64,000 bases of DNA from Microcella alkaliphila (GCF_002355395.1 NZ_AP017315.1:1116001-1180000), one strand, 5' to 3'; positions 52,604-62,024 are shown, counted from the stretch's first letter. The notes: generated from the sequence alone by a model not told the origin. Numbers and translations are program-made.

Positions 52604-53264
52604 GACCGTGACCGACAGCGCAGCGGCGCCCGACGCGGCAGCGGCCGAGAACGCTGACACCCCCGAGCGCGCAGGTCTCGCCGCGGGCGTCGATCTCGCC
52701 CGCGCCCTGGAGGCAATCTTCATGGTCGTCGACGAACCGCAGAGCGTCGTGGGGCTGGCGAGCGCGGTCGGCCGCCCCGTCAAGGAGGTGCGCGCCGCCA
52801 TCGCCTCCCTCGTCGCCGACTACGACGGTGAGCCCGACCCGACCGCCGGCCCCGGTGCTCCCGCGCGCCCGCGGCGCGGATTCGAGTTGCGCGAGGTGGG
52901 TGGCGGCTGGCGACTGTACGTGCGCGCCGAGTTCGACGACGTCGTGCGCGACTTCGTGCACACCCAGGCGCCCGCGAAGCTCTCGCAGGCGGCGCTCGAG
53001 ACGCTCGCGGTGATCGCGTACAAGCAGCCGATCTCTCGGGGAGCCGTGGCGAGCATCCGCGCCGTCAACGTCGACTCGGTCGTGCGTACGCTGCTGAGCC
53101 GCGGGCTCATTACGGAAGCCTTCACCGACTCGGAGACGGGCGCGATTCACTATGAGACGACCGACCTCCTGCTCACTCAGCTCGGCATCAACTCGCTCGA
53201 CGAGCTGCCGCCGATCTCGCCGCTGCTCGACGACGGACAGGACGGCTTCGATGATGTCAGGTGA
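52593..53264 (+). CDS. scpB: segregation and condensation protein B
   Basis: ScpB dimers bind ScpA in the SMC complex. The 223 residues contain two winged-helix domains: A-L-E-A-I-F-M-V-V-D-E-P in the first and L-E-T-L-A-V-I-A-Y-K-Q-P-I-S-R in the second, the latter being diagnostic. The ATG overlaps scpA by 11 bases and the stop overlaps the pseudouridine synthase start. Confidence 0.93.
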   Translation: MASETVTDSAAAPDAAAAENADTPERAGLAAGVDLARALEAIFMVVDEPQSVVGLASAVGRPVKEVRAAIASLVADYDGEPDPTAGPGAPARPRRGFELREVGGGWRLYVRAEFDDVVRDFVHTQAPAKLSQAALETLAVIAYKQPISRGAVASIRAVNVDSVVRTLLSRGLITEAFTDSETGAIHYETTDLLLTQLGINSLDELPPISPLLDDGQDGFDDVR

Positions 53265-54132
53265 GGGGGAGCGGCTGCAGAAGGTCATGGCAGCGGCCGG
53301 GGTCGCCTCGCGCCGAGTCAGTGAGCAGTACATCGAGGCCGGCCGCGTCACCGTCAACGGCGAGGTCGTCACCGAACTTGGCCGCCGCATCGACCCCGAG
53401 ACCGACGAGATCGCCGTCGACGGGGTCGCGATTCAGCTCGATCAGACGAAGCGGTACCTGATGCTGAACAAGCCGCGCGGGGTGGTCAGCACGATGAAAG
53501 ACGAGCAGGGGCGCCCCGACCTGAGGCAGTACGCCGAGAAGTTCGAGGAGCGGGTGTACAACGTCGGCCGGCTCGACACCGACACGAGCGGGCTGCTGCT
53601 GCTCACGAACGACGGCGAGCTCGCCAACGTGCTCGCGCACCCCAAGTTCGGCGTCGAGAAGACGTATATCGCAAAGGTGCGCGGCGTCGTGGCACCGAAG
53701 ACGCTTACCCAGCTGAAGACGGGCGTCGAGCTCGAGGACGGGCCCATTCACGCCGACGCCGTGAAGGTCATCGGCAGCCCGCAGCACGGCCACAGCATGG
53801 TCGAGCTGACCCTGCACTCGGGGCGCAACCGCATCGTCAGGCGCATGATGGCCGAGGTCGGGCACCCGGTGGTGGAACTCGTGCGGCGCCAGTTCGGGCC
53901 CCTGCACCTCGGGCCGCTGAAGCTCGGCGCGGTGCGCGAACTCAGTAAAGTTGAGCGCGGTGCGCTGCTGACCCTCGCTCGCGAGGCCCGCGACGGCGTC
54001 GCGCCCGCAACAACGTCAGAGGCGGGTGCCGCTGGCGGCCGCGTGGCTGGCACCCATCCGGCGGGCCCCGCCCCGGCCGGCGCGCAGAAGCCCACAACCC
54101 GCCGCCCCCGAAGCCACCGAGGAAGCCGATGA
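53251..54132 (+). CDS. rluB: RsuA/RluB-family 23S rRNA pseudouridine synthase
   Basis: The 293-residue protein has an S4 domain (L-Q-K-V-M-A-A-A-G-V-A-S-R-R), then the synthase domain with catalytic Asp in G-R-L-D-T-D-T-S-G-L-L and the later K-T-Y and G-R-N-R-I-V-R-R-M motifs. RluB makes pseudouridine 2605 in 23S rRNA. A 40-residue disordered tail is Ala/Pro-rich. Starts at ATGATG (53251 or 53254) inside the scpB stop. Confidence 0.9.
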   Translation: MMSGEGERLQKVMAAAGVASRRVSEQYIEAGRVTVNGEVVTELGRRIDPETDEIAVDGVAIQLDQTKRYLMLNKPRGVVSTMKDEQGRPDLRQYAEKFEERVYNVGRLDTDTSGLLLLTNDGELANVLAHPKFGVEKTYIAKVRGVVAPKTLTQLKTGVELEDGPIHADAVKVIGSPQHGHSMVELTLHSGRNRIVRRMMAEVGHPVVELVRRQFGPLHLGPLKLGAVRELSKVERGALLTLAREARDGVAPATTSEAGAAGGRVAGTHPAGPAPAGAQKPTTRRPRSHRGSR

Positions 54133-55235
54133 CCGACCGACGCCTGCAGGAGCGCGTGCGCATCGTCGGCGCCGGGCTGCTCGGCACCAGCATCGGCCTC
54201 GCACTCACCGAGCGGGGCGTCGACGTCACCCTCGACGACCTGTCGCCGACCGCCGTGAAGCTCGCCGTCGACTACGGTGCCGGTCGTGCCGCGTCGGCCG
54301 ACCGCGGGCGGCACGACGAGCCCGGGCTCGTCGTCGTGTGCGTGCCGCCCGACGTGACGGCGGTGACGGTCGCGGCCGAGCTGACCGCGCACACAGACGC
54401 CCTGGTGACCGACGTGGCGAGCGTGAAGCAGAGCGTGCTGCGCGAGCTGATCGCGATGGGTGCCGACGTGAGCCGCTACCTCGGCACCCACCCCATGGCC
54501 GGGCGCGAGCGCGGCGGGCCCATCTCGGCGCGCAGCGACATGTTCGTCGGGCGCCCGTGGGTGCTCGCCGGGCACGACGGCATCAGCTACGCGCGGGCAG
54601 GCGCCATCGAAGACCTCATCCTCGACGTCGGCGCCGTGCCGATCGAGATGACCGTCGCCGAACACGACGAGTCGGTGGCGATGGTCAGCCACGTGCCGCA
54701 GCTCGTCGCCACGGTCATGGCCGGTCGGCTGCGCGCCGCGTCGAACGGCGCCGTGGGGCTCGCCGGCCAGGGCCTGCGCGACGTCACCCGCATCGCCTCG
54801 AGCGACCCGGGGCTGTGGGTGCAGATTCTCGCCGCCAACGCCGCGCCCGTGGCCGCGATCCTGCGCGGGCTGCGCGACGACGTGACGGCCGCGATCGACG
54901 CCCTCGAGCATCCCGATGCCCCTGGCGCGCGCCGCACCATCGCCGACCTGATGGGCGCCGGCAACGTCGGCGTCGCGCGCATACCCGGCAAGCACGGCCA
55001 AGACCGCCGCTACGCCACCCTCGTCGTCATGATCGACGACACCCCCGGCCAGCTCGCACGCCTGCTCACCGAGATCGGCGAGCTCGGCGTCAACATGGAA
55101 GACCTGCGGCTCGAGCACTCGCCGGGCGCGCCCGTCGGCTTCGCCGAAGTGTCGGTCGTGCCCGAGGCAGAAGAGCGGCTCGTGGCCGAGCTGGAGGCGC
55201 GCGGCTGGAAGATCGCCGCCGCCGGAACCGACTGA
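54129..55235 (+). CDS. tyrA: prephenate dehydrogenase
   Basis: TyrA converts prephenate to 4-hydroxyphenylpyruvate in tyrosine synthesis. The NAD fold shows V-G-A-G-L-L-G-T-S-I-G-L-A-L, the active-site H-P-M-A-G-R-E-R-G-G motif follows, and a C-terminal ACT domain (about 300-368, D-D-T-P-G-Q-L-A-R-L) points to feedback by tyrosine. The ATG overlaps the rluB stop. 368 residues. Confidence 0.93.
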   Translation: MTDRRLQERVRIVGAGLLGTSIGLALTERGVDVTLDDLSPTAVKLAVDYGAGRAASADRGRHDEPGLVVVCVPPDVTAVTVAAELTAHTDALVTDVASVKQSVLRELIAMGADVSRYLGTHPMAGRERGGPISARSDMFVGRPWVLAGHDGISYARAGAIEDLILDVGAVPIEMTVAEHDESVAMVSHVPQLVATVMAGRLRAASNGAVGLAGQGLRDVTRIASSDPGLWVQILAANAAPVAAILRGLRDDVTAAIDALEHPDAPGARRTIADLMGAGNVGVARIPGKHGQDRRYATLVVMIDDTPGQLARLLTEIGELGVNMEDLRLEHSPGAPVGFAEVSVVPEAEERLVAELEARGWKIAAAGTD

Positions 55236-55293
55236 GCGGACCGCCCCCGCACCCCACCATCCCCGAGACCCACCCGCCCCGAAGGAGACCCCC

Positions 55294-55965
55294 GTGAGCG
55301 ACATCGTCGTGGCCGTCGACGGCCCCGCCGGAAGCGGCAAGTCGAGCGTGTCGAAGGAGGCCGCCCGCCGCCTCGGCTACGCCTACCTCGACACCGGCGC
55401 CGCCTACCGCGCGCTCGCCTGGCACTGCCTCGACGAGGGCGTCGACGTCGACAACCCGGATGCGGTGGTCGAGCGGGTGCGTGCCTTCGACTACGCGACC
55501 GGCATGGACCCCGACCGCTACTACGTGCGGGTCGGCGGCGAAGACATCACGCCCGACATCCGCGAACCGCGCGTCTCGGCCGTCGTGTCGGCCGTGGCGC
55601 GGGTGCCGGAGGTGCGGCAGTCTCTGAACGCGATGTTCCGGCGGTTGATGGACGAGCATCCCGCACCCGGGGTCATCGTCGAAGGACGCGACATCACGAC
55701 GATCGTGGCGCCGGATGCACCGGTGCGGGTTCTCTTGACCGCGTCAGAAGAGGCTAGAATTGCCCGACGGTCGGCCGAGGTGAGCGCCCAGACGACCGAA
55801 GCGACCGCGCAGCAGCTGGCCTCGCGGGACCGCCAAGACTCCCGTGTCGTCGACTTTCTGACGGCCGCCCCCGGTGTGATCACCCTCGATTCCACCGACA
55901 TCGACTTCGAGCAGACGGTGCAGGCGCTCATCGACATCGTTCGCTCAGGACTCCCTCATGACTAA
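55294..55965 (+). CDS. cmk: cytidylate kinase
   Basis: This 223-residue kinase phosphorylates CMP and d[14 protein letters not shown] is the P-loop, [10 protein letters not shown] and G-R-D-I-T-T bind the nucleotide, and R-D-R-Q-D lies near the lid. GTG start with GAAGGAGA upstream. The stop overlaps der by eight bases, the usual coupling. Confidence 0.95.
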   Translation: MSDIVVAVDGPAGSGKSSVSKEAARRLGYAYLDTGAAYRALAWHCLDEGVDVDNPDAVVERVRAFDYATGMDPDRYYVRVGGEDITPDIREPRVSAVVSAVARVPEVRQSLNAMFRRLMDEHPAPGVIVEGRDITTIVAPDAPVRVLLTASEEARIARRSAEVSAQTTEATAQQLASRDRQDSRVVDFLTAAPGVITLDSTDIDFEQTVQALIDIVRSGLPHD

Positions 55966-57517
55966 CACCCCCGACCACACCGGCAGCGCCGCGAGCGCGC
56001 CGGAGTTCGACGACGACGCCGACCTCGACACGATCGAGGTGGGCGCCGAACCGGTCGACTACGACGACCCCGAACGGGCCGAGTTCGACCAGCAGCGGGC
56101 CGACGCCCTGCGCGCCGGGCTCGCCGGCTACGACCTCGACGATGACGACATCGCTTTGCTCGAGAGCGCCGAGCTCGGCGAAGACGGCATCGTCACGCTG
56201 CCGGCGCTGCCGGTGCTCGCGATCGTGGGCCGGCCGAACGTCGGCAAGAGCGCGCTCGTGAACCGCATCCTCGGCCGCCGCGAGGCCGTCGTCGAAGACA
56301 AGCCGGGCGTCACCCGCGACCGCATCGCCTACAAGGCCGAGTGGAACACCCGCCGCTTCACCCTCGTCGACACCGGCGGGTGGGAGCCCGACGCCGCCGG
56401 CATCAACGCCTCGGTCGCCGCGCAGGCCGAGGTCGCCGTCGAGCTGGCCGACGCCGTGCTGTTCGTCGTCGACGCCATCACCGGCGCGACCGCGACCGAC
56501 GAGTTCGTCGTCAAGATGCTGCGCCGCTCGCACAAGCCCGTCATTCTCGTCGCGAACAAGATCGACGACACGCGGCAGGAGCCCGAGGCGGCCGCCCTGT
56601 GGAGCCTGGGCCTCGGCGAGCCGTGGCCGACCTCCGCCGTGCACGGCCGCGGCGTCGCCGACCTGCTCGACCACGTGCTGACCGTGCTGCCCGAGGTGTC
56701 GACGGTCGCGAAGACCGAGTTCGGCGGGCCGCGCCGTGTCGCGCTGATCGGCCGACCCAACGTCGGCAAGTCGAGCCTCTTGAACAAGGCCGCCCGCGAG
56801 GAGCGCGTCGTCGTCAACGAGCTGGCGGGCACCACCCGTGACCCCATCGACGAGCAGATCGAGCTGGGCGGCAAGGTGTGGCGCTTCGTCGACACCGCCG
56901 GCATTCGCCGCCGCCAGCACATGGCGCAGGGCGCCGACTTCTACGCGTCGCTACGCACGGCCGCCGCGCTTGAGAAGGCGGAGGTCGCGGTCGTCTTGAT
57001 CGACGTGACTCAGCCGATCAGCGAGCAGGATGTGCGCATCATCGACCTCGTGCTCGAGTCGGGTCGCGCGCTGGTGCTCGCGTTCAACAAGTGGGACCTG
57101 CTCGACGACGACCGCCGCCGCTACCTCGAGCGCGAGATCGACCAGGACCTCGCGCACGTGTCGTGGGCGCCGCGCGTCAACATCTCGGCGCGAACCGGTC
57201 GTCACCTTGAGAAGCTGGTCCCGGCGCTCGAGACGGCGCTCGAGTCGTGGGATACGCGCATTCCGACGGGCAAGTTCAACGCCTTCCTCACCGAGCTGAT
57301 CGCGGAGCACCCGCACCCCGTTCGCGGGGGCCGGCAGCCGCGCATCCTGTTCGGCACGCAGGCCTCGACCCGCCCGCCGACCTTCGTGCTGTTCACGACG
57401 CAGTTCCTCGACCCGCAATACCGCCGCTTCATCACTCGCCGCCTGCGCGAGACGTGGGGCTTCGAGGGCACCCCGATCGTGGTGAACATGCGAGTGCGCG
57501 AGCGGCGCCAGCGCTAG
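55958..57517 (+). CDS. der: ribosome-biogenesis GTPase Der
   Basis: Der has two tandem GTPase domains for 50S assembly. The first P-loop is [10 protein letters not shown] (91-100), the second [12 protein letters not shown] (about 267-278), each with D-T-G-G / D-T-A-G and N-K-x-D; a KH-like C-terminal domain follows. The protein is 519 residues because of an N-terminal extension of about 80 acidic residues ([17 protein letters not shown]). Confidence 0.94.
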   Translation: MTNTPDHTGSAASAPEFDDDADLDTIEVGAEPVDYDDPERAEFDQQRADALRAGLAGYDLDDDDIALLESAELGEDGIVTLPALPVLAIVGRPNVGKSALVNRILGRREAVVEDKPGVTRDRIAYKAEWNTRRFTLVDTGGWEPDAAGINASVAAQAEVAVELADAVLFVVDAITGATATDEFVVKMLRRSHKPVILVANKIDDTRQEPEAAALWSLGLGEPWPTSAVHGRGVADLLDHVLTVLPEVSTVAKTEFGGPRRVALIGRPNVGKSSLLNKAAREERVVVNELAGTTRDPIDEQIELGGKVWRFVDTAGIRRRQHMAQGADFYASLRTAAALEKAEVAVVLIDVTQPISEQDVRIIDLVLESGRALVLAFNKWDLLDDDRRRYLEREIDQDLAHVSWAPRVNISARTGRHLEKLVPALETALESWDTRIPTGKFNAFLTELIAEHPHPVRGGRQPRILFGTQASTRPPTFVLFTTQFLDPQYRRFITRRLRETWGFEGTPIVVNMRVRERRQR

Positions 57518-57532
57518 AACGGCTGCGTCACC

Positions 57533-58150
57533 TCAGCATTCGACGCCGGGGTCTGGCTCGCCGTCTTCGGCGAACAGCGGCCCGTTGGCGGTGAAGTCGA
57601 TGACGACGGTGCGCGCGTAGCGGGGTGCGACGCCGGGCAGGCTAAACGTTTGGCCGTCGTCGTAGATGACCTGAATGGTTTCGCGTGAGATGCAGGCGGT
57701 GATGGTGACGCTTTCGCCACCGTCTTCTGCGTCGGTCACGCGTTCGACGAGGGTGGCCTCGAGCAGTTCGGGCGCCCCGTCGAGTCGGAATCCTTCGCTT
57801 TGGGCGCGTTCGAAGCCGAGCAGCTCGTTGGCGTAGATGTCGTCGGTGACGAGTGGCTGCAATCGTTCGGGGTTCGTGCCGCCGTCTTGCAGGATCGCCG
57901 CGGAGGTCGCGAGGTAGGCCTCGTAGTGCGCGGCGGCGGCGTCGCGTGCGGCGTCGTCGCTGGCGAACGGCAGCTCGTATGCTTCGCTGCCGGGTGCGTC
58001 TGCGCCGGGCGCGAGGGGTGTTGCGCTGGGTGCCGCGCTCGCCGTGTCGGTCGGTTCGGCGGTGCTGTCACCCGCGGTGCAGCCGGCGAGGGTGAGGGCG
58101 ACGAGCGCGCTGGCGATGATGGCGGTGGTGTGGTGGTTTCTTCTCGACAC
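57533..58150 (-). CDS. small lipoprotein A of the PKD cluster
   Basis: A signal peptide with lipobox L-T-L-A-G-C (Cys24) precedes about 180 residues. The mature part starts with a Ser/Thr/Pro-rich linker, then F-A-S-D-D-A-A-R-D-A-A-A-A-H-Y-E-A-Y-L and two cysteines (T-A-C-I-S and the C-terminal G-V-E-C) likely joined by a disulfide. It aligns over its length with lipoprotein B at 59076-59645. GTG start chosen to keep the signal peptide short. No known family. Confidence 0.75.
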   Translation of the reverse strand: MSRRNHHTTAIIASALVALTLAGCTAGDSTAEPTDTASAAPSATPLAPGADAPGSEAYELPFASDDAARDAAAAHYEAYLATSAAILQDGGTNPERLQPLVTDDIYANELLGFERAQSEGFRLDGAPELLEATLVERVTDAEDGGESVTITACISRETIQVIYDDGQTFSLPGVAPRYARTVVIDFTANGPLFAEDGEPDPGVEC

Positions 58151-58161
58151 GGGTATCTGTT

Positions 58162-59091
58162 CTAGCACCCCGGGCCAAGGGGCGCGCGCGTGCAGTCGCG
58201 GTCGACGAGCACGGTGACGGCGTCGCTGGTCGCCTCGGCGACGAGCTCGTTCGCGGGGAGTTCGAGGTAGCCGGCGATGCGAGTCCAGGGGCCGCCGGCG
58301 TAGCGGTACTCGGCGGCGTAGGCGACGGTGAGGGTGATCGTGTAGGTGCCTTCGGCCTCGTACACGTGGCTCGTCGGGGTCGCGTCGAACTCGTCGAGGC
58401 CGAGCGCCTGCCAGGTGCCGCCGGGCGTGGAATGGGTGATGGCGGTGCCGTCGCCGTAGTTCCAGGCGTAGGCGAACGGTGTGAAGCGCACGTCGGCGGG
58501 CTGGCCGAGCAGTTGCCCGCCGACGACGTGCGGCGCGATATCGGTGTAGAAGTTGGTGGGAAGGCCGACGACCATCCACCGGTCGGGCTGCATGTACTGC
58601 ACGGGCGACTGCGGCGTGAAGTTCGCAATGTCGGCGAGGGTGATGATCTGGGGGCCGGACGCGTCGGAGTCGTCGGCTGCGTCGCCGGGAACGGGGTTGA
58701 CGTCGAGGTCGGGGATCGCGAACCCCTGACAGACCGCGCCGCCGTCGTAGTCGCAGACGATCTCAGGGTCGACGGTGCCGACGGAGCCGGGTGGGACTGC
58801 GTAGGCGGGGGTTGCGGATGAGCCGCTGCCGCTGCCGGGGCTGCCAGCCGGAGCCCCGCTCTGGTTGCCAGCGTTCGAGCCCGGCGAGCCTGGGTTTTGT
58901 GGACTTGTTTGTCCGGGAGTTCCTTCAGACCGCTGCCCGGTTATCCCTACACGACCGTCGTCAATCTCGGCATCCACGACCGTGGTGGGCTCCACCGCTG
59001 TTGGGTTAGCCGCCGCCTCACTTGGCTGTGCCAAAGTCGGGACTAGAGCAAGTACAGCGCACGCGATAGCTGCAATTACGGCGTTTCGCAT
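58162..59091 (-). CDS. exported PKD-domain protein
   Basis: The 309-residue protein has a signal peptide (A-Q-P-S-E-A-A-A end, about residue 27), a Gly/Ser/Pro-rich linker (about 50-95), and a PKD domain (about 200-295) with Y-A-W-N-Y-G-D-G-T and S-H-V-Y-E-A-E-G-T-Y-T-I-T-L-T-V. PKD domains mediate surface or matrix contacts. There is no cell-wall sorting motif. It lies between two paralogous lipoprotein genes, 11 bases from one and overlapping the other by 16. Confidence 0.8.
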   Translation of the reverse strand: MRNAVIAAIACAVLALVPTLAQPSEAAANPTAVEPTTVVDAEIDDGRVGITGQRSEGTPGQTSPQNPGSPGSNAGNQSGAPAGSPGSGSGSSATPAYAVPPGSVGTVDPEIVCDYDGGAVCQGFAIPDLDVNPVPGDAADDSDASGPQIITLADIANFTPQSPVQYMQPDRWMVVGLPTNFYTDIAPHVVGGQLLGQPADVRFTPFAYAWNYGDGTAITHSTPGGTWQALGLDEFDATPTSHVYEAEGTYTITLTVAYAAEYRYAGGPWTRIAGYLELPANELVAEATSDAVTVLVDRDCTRAPLGPGC

Positions 59092-59645
59092 ATTCCGCCC
59101 TCTGCCCAGAAATCTCGACTCGTAACGAGTTGGCGCGAATCGTCTCGGAATTGCACCTCAATCTCGAACGGTGTGAGGGGATTGCGGTCCGGCGTGACTA
59201 GTGAGTTCCCGGACTGATCCACCAGGTCTGTGTCGGACACATCCTCACAGGCATAGAAGATCACGACCTCGCCTTCGGGATCTTCCGACCTGAATCTCGA
59301 CTGGAACTGTGTCGCCGTCACGGTTCGATAGCCGGAGGTCGCCAATCCTCCTTCTTCGAGCTCCTCGAAATCGAGCGCAAGGTCTTCGAGCGCTTCGCCC
59401 TCCGCTACTTCGGTCAGGTCGTCAACTGAACCACCGCTCTCGAATGCTTCGTCCGTAGCAGCGAGGTACCGCTCGTACACCTCGACGGCGGCGGCGAGGG
59501 CTTCTTCGTCGGAGGCGAACAGAGGATCGGCAGTGGCCTCGGGTGTGGGGTCGGGGATGCGGGTGGTGTCAGAACATCCGGCGAGGGTGGCAACGAGGGC
59601 GAAGATCAGCAGGCCCGCAGCCGCGGTGCGAGGTCGTCGAGGCAT
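59076..59645 (-). CDS. small lipoprotein B of the PKD cluster
   Basis: A signal peptide with lipobox V-A-T-L-A-G-C (Cys24) is followed by F-A-S-D-E-E-A-L-A-A-A-V-E-V-Y-E-R-Y-L, as in lipoprotein A, and cysteines in F-Y-A-C-E and G-G-I-C near the end. The ATG at 59645 is seven bases after a minus-strand TAGGGT box; a GTG two codons upstream is less likely. The coding sequence is visibly poorer in G+C than the surroundings. Confidence 0.75.
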   Translation of the reverse strand: MPRRPRTAAAGLLIFALVATLAGCSDTTRIPDPTPEATADPLFASDEEALAAAVEVYERYLAATDEAFESGGSVDDLTEVAEGEALEDLALDFEELEEGGLATSGYRTVTATQFQSRFRSEDPEGEVVIFYACEDVSDTDLVDQSGNSLVTPDRNPLTPFEIEVQFRDDSRQLVTSRDFWAEGGICETP

Positions 59646-59652
59646 GCGCACG

Positions 59653-59658
59653 ACCCTA
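59653..59658 (-). promoter_or_regulatory. -10 box (TAGGGT) of the lipoprotein B-PKD-lipoprotein A operon
   Basis: TAGGGT on the minus strand ends seven bases before the ATG at 59645. Confidence 0.5.
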
Positions 59659-59719
59659 AAGGTGACCGGCGTCAGCCCGGACGACTTTCCACACGGGCAA
59701 CCAGCGAAAGGTCAGCGTC

Positions 59720-60595
59720 CTACTGGGGAGGAGCGACCGGGCGGGCGGCAGCGAACTCGGTGAGCAGGCCGGGGTGGTCAAGGGGCGTCGCCAGCACCGA
59801 GTCGGGGGCGCGCAACGCGAGCTCGGGGAAGCCCGCCGCGGCCAGCAGTCCGTCGTCGAGGGCGAGCAGTTCGGCCTCGACGAGCGGCCACGGCTCGTGC
59901 CGGTTGCGCGCGTAGATCGTGCGGCCGAGCCGCGTCTCGTGAAAACCCCACCGGTCGGTCAAGAAACGACTCAGCTCCGTGTCGACGGGGCGGGGGAGCG
60001 GGCGGGCGAGGATGCGCGTGGACGCGCCCCGAGCATCCGGAACCGAATCGGGTGCGAGCGGCGTCTGCGACGCGACGGGCGCATCCGAAACCAGCGCGCG
60101 CATCCGCGAATCGAGGCGCGGGCCGCGGCGGCGGCGGGAGCGGTATTCGATCGTTCCGTCGACGATGCGCTGGCCGGCGCGTGCCCAGCGGTAGGGGAGG
60201 CCGAACAGGGCCTGCGCGGCCATTACCGACGGCAGCGGCTCGGCGTCGAGTGAGCAGAAGACGACGCTGCGGTTACCCGCCTCGTCGACCGCGTAGGTGC
60301 GCACGTTGATCTCGACGAAGGTGCCGAAGCCGGGCACAGGCGGCAGTGGCAGGAAGGCGTGCTCGCTCAGCACGAACGGAATCAGGCCCACCCACGCGCT
60401 GCCGTCGAAGGGGTCGGGACGGGTTCCGGCGGGCAGCAGCGGCGCGATGCGCTCCGGGTCGACGCGCCAGTGCAGGAAGACGAAGTGGTTCCAGCGCTGG
60501 CGGATCACCGCTCGGCCCGGCAGCGGCGGGGCGGCGTGCGGCAGTGCGGGCGCGCCGGCCGGGTCGGGCGCAGGCGCTGGATCGGGTGCGGTCAC
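59720..60595 (-). CDS. DUF2071 (YqjF-like) protein
   Basis: The 291-residue protein matches DUF2071: R-W-N-H-F-V-F-L-H-W-R-V-D-P-E-R-I-A-P-L-L-P near the start, G-L-I-P-F-V-L-S, F-V-E-I-N-V-R-T-Y-A-V-D-E-A-G and later Y-R-S-R-R-R. Such proteins share the acetoacetate-decarboxylase-like fold, but no enzymatic role is established. GTG start chosen at 60595; the frame continues upstream only in low-complexity arginine-rich sequence. Confidence 0.78.
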   Translation of the reverse strand: MTAPDPAPAPDPAGAPALPHAAPPLPGRAVIRQRWNHFVFLHWRVDPERIAPLLPAGTRPDPFDGSAWVGLIPFVLSEHAFLPLPPVPGFGTFVEINVRTYAVDEAGNRSVVFCSLDAEPLPSVMAAQALFGLPYRWARAGQRIVDGTIEYRSRRRRGPRLDSRMRALVSDAPVASQTPLAPDSVPDARGASTRILARPLPRPVDTELSRFLTDRWGFHETRLGRTIYARNRHEPWPLVEAELLALDDGLLAAAGFPELALRAPDSVLATPLDHPGLLTEFAAARPVAPPQ

Positions 60596-60724
60596 GCGAC
60601 CAGTGTGCCGCGCGAGGCACACAGCTTCCTCGACGGCATCGCGCAGCGCGCCGCCCGCGACGGCGACCCCGTGTGGCGCGACGACACAAGGATGCGCGGC
60701 GCGCGTTCTCGCAGGCAACGCGCG

Positions 60725-60730
60725 TAGCCT
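60725..60730 (+). promoter_or_regulatory. -10 box (TAGCCT) of the NUDIX gene
   Basis: TAGCCT ends six bases before the ATG at 60737. Confidence 0.55.
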
Positions 60731-60736
60731 TCGAGC

Positions 60737-61276
60737 ATGTCGGCGACGGACGAAAGCGCACGCGCGAGCAACGCCTCTGCCGCGCGCGACCGCCGCCCGC
60801 CGCCACTGCCCCCGGGTCACCTGCGCGACCCGGGCGACGCCTGGGTCGAAAGCCCCGACGGCGTGCGCTACTGGGGCCGCTTCGGCGCCGCGGGCCTACT
60901 CGCGTGGCACCCCACCGCCGGAGTCCTGCTGCAGCACCGCGCCGAATGGTCGCACCACGGCGGCACGTGGGGGATCCCCGGTGGCGCCCGCAAGCTCGAC
61001 GAGAGCGCCACCGACGCGGCCGTTCGCGAGGCCAACGAGGAGGCGGGGGTTCCGCCCGAGACGCTCACCGTGCTGTTCGACAGCGTGCACGACCTCGGAT
61101 TCTGGAGCTACACCACCGTCGTCGCCCGCGTCGACGAACTCTTTGACCCCGTGCTCGGCGACGCCGAAAGCATCGAATTGCGCTGGGTCGCCGTCGGCGA
61201 CGTCGAAACGCTGCCGCTGCACCCCGGCTTCGCCTCCAGCTGGCCGCGGCTGCGCGCGCAACTACCGACCGGTTGA
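60737..61276 (+). CDS. NUDIX hydrolase
   Basis: The 179-residue protein has the Nudix box at residues 83-105 (G-A-R-K-L-D-E-S-A-T-D-A-A-V-R-E-A-N-E-E-A-G-V). The first 30 residues are disordered. Substrate is unknown, perhaps oxidised nucleotides. It has its own leaderless promoter and ends convergent with a small membrane-protein gene, overlapping by 15 bases. Confidence 0.85.
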   Translation: MSATDESARASNASAARDRRPPPLPPGHLRDPGDAWVESPDGVRYWGRFGAAGLLAWHPTAGVLLQHRAEWSHHGGTWGIPGGARKLDESATDAAVREANEEAGVPPETLTVLFDSVHDLGFWSYTTVVARVDELFDPVLGDAESIELRWVAVGDVETLPLHPGFASSWPRLRAQLPTG

Positions 61277-61525
61277 TCCGCCGCCCGAACCGTCGCCCGC
61301 CGGGCCGCCCGAGCCGTCGCGCACCTCACGCGCGAGCTGCGACAGCCGCGTCGCGGCGATCGCGATCAGCACCCCGCCGATCACGAGCAGCACGACCGCA
61401 CTGCCCGAACGCCCGACCGCGAACGAGATCATCGCGAGCGCGAGGGCGGCGATGCCGGCCCACAGCGCTCCGCGGGCGGATGCGCGCCGCGCGACCCCGC
61501 GCATCCGCGAACCCAGCCCGCTCAA
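61262..61525 (-). CDS. small membrane protein
   Basis: 87 residues with two hydrophobic helices (about 18-37 and 42-58) and a Gly/Ser-rich tail. It overlaps the gene before it by four bases, so the two are coupled. No known family. Confidence 0.6.
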   Translation of the reverse strand: MSGLGSRMRGVARRASARGALWAGIAALALAMISFAVGRSGSAVVLLVIGGVLIAIAATRLSQLAREVRDGSGGPAGDGSGGGSTGR

Positions 61526-61851
61526 TCGCCGCCCCCGCCGCCACCGTCGCCGCTGGACGCGCCGGCTCCGTCAGACGAGTCGCCGCGGTCGGTGTCGCTC
61601 ACGGGCGTGACCGAGCCGTCGCCCCTCTTCGGGTCGGGCTTCTGGGGCTTGTCGCCGCTGCCGTCGCCGTCGTCGTCGGCCTGTTCGCGGCCCGACAGCC
61701 AGATCACGAGAAAGGTGATGCCGACCGGAATGAACGCCCACGCGCTCGCGCTCGCCGGGCCGATCAGCATGGCGAGGCCCACGGCGAGGAACGTGATGCC
61801 GATCGGCAGGAAGGCTGCGTTGCGATTCGGGGTGCGCTCGTCGTCGGACAT
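61522..61851 (-). CDS. small membrane protein with Gly/Asp-rich tail
   Basis: 109 residues: two membrane helices (about 11-32 and 36-52) followed by a disordered Asp/Gly/Ser tail. The ATG at 61851 has GGAGG upstream; the frame is open further but lacks support. It is divergent from the short leaderless ORF at 61931. Confidence 0.65.
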   Translation of the reverse strand: MSDDERTPNRNAAFLPIGITFLAVGLAMLIGPASASAWAFIPVGITFLVIWLSGREQADDDGDGSGDKPQKPDPKRGDGSVTPVSDTDRGDSSDGAGASSGDGGGGGGD

Positions 61852-61917
61852 GCCTCCAGCCCACCACACCGCGCCCGCGCGTGCCATCCGCCGCGCGACG
61901 GATCCGCGAAGCGCTGG

Positions 61918-61923
61918 TACCGT
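61918..61923 (+). promoter_or_regulatory. -10 box (TACCGT) of the short ORF and ligase
   Basis: TACCGT ends seven bases before the ATG at 61931, giving the same leaderless geometry as the better-known genes of this window. Confidence 0.55.
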
Positions 61924-61930
61924 CGACGTC

Positions 61931-62002
61931 ATGACTGCACAGCAGCGATTTCTCAGCCCTCGGCCGAACACCGGCCGACTCGGGCTGATGCTGCACGCGT
62001 AA
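61931..62002 (+). CDS. 23-residue leaderless ORF upstream of the PheRS-like ligase
   Basis: This ORF starts with ATG right after a -10 box and encodes 23 residues ending S-P-R-P-N-T-G-R-L-G-L-M-L-H-A. The ending is not biased towards one amino acid, so it is not a classic attenuation peptide rich in the end product. It lies 72 bases before the ligase, with a hairpin in between. It may be a regulatory leader or the substrate of the ligase; neither can be decided from the sequence alone. Confidence 0.55.
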   Translation: MTAQQRFLSPRPNTGRLGLMLHA

Positions 62003-62007
62003 GCGCT

Positions 62008-62024
62008 CGAGTCGTTCCGACTCG
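62008..62024 (+). promoter_or_regulatory. hairpin between the short ORF and the ligase
   Basis: CGAGTCG-TTC-CGACTCG is a perfect 7-bp stem five bases after the short ORF stop, without a T-tract. Translation of the short ORF would bring ribosomes up to this stem, which could control transcription or ligase translation. Confidence 0.5.

Noticed and set aside
53995..54120. Ala/Pro/Gly-rich tail of the pseudouridine synthase as a separate gene
   Set aside because: It is in frame with the synthase, overlaps tyrA normally and looks like a disordered tail.
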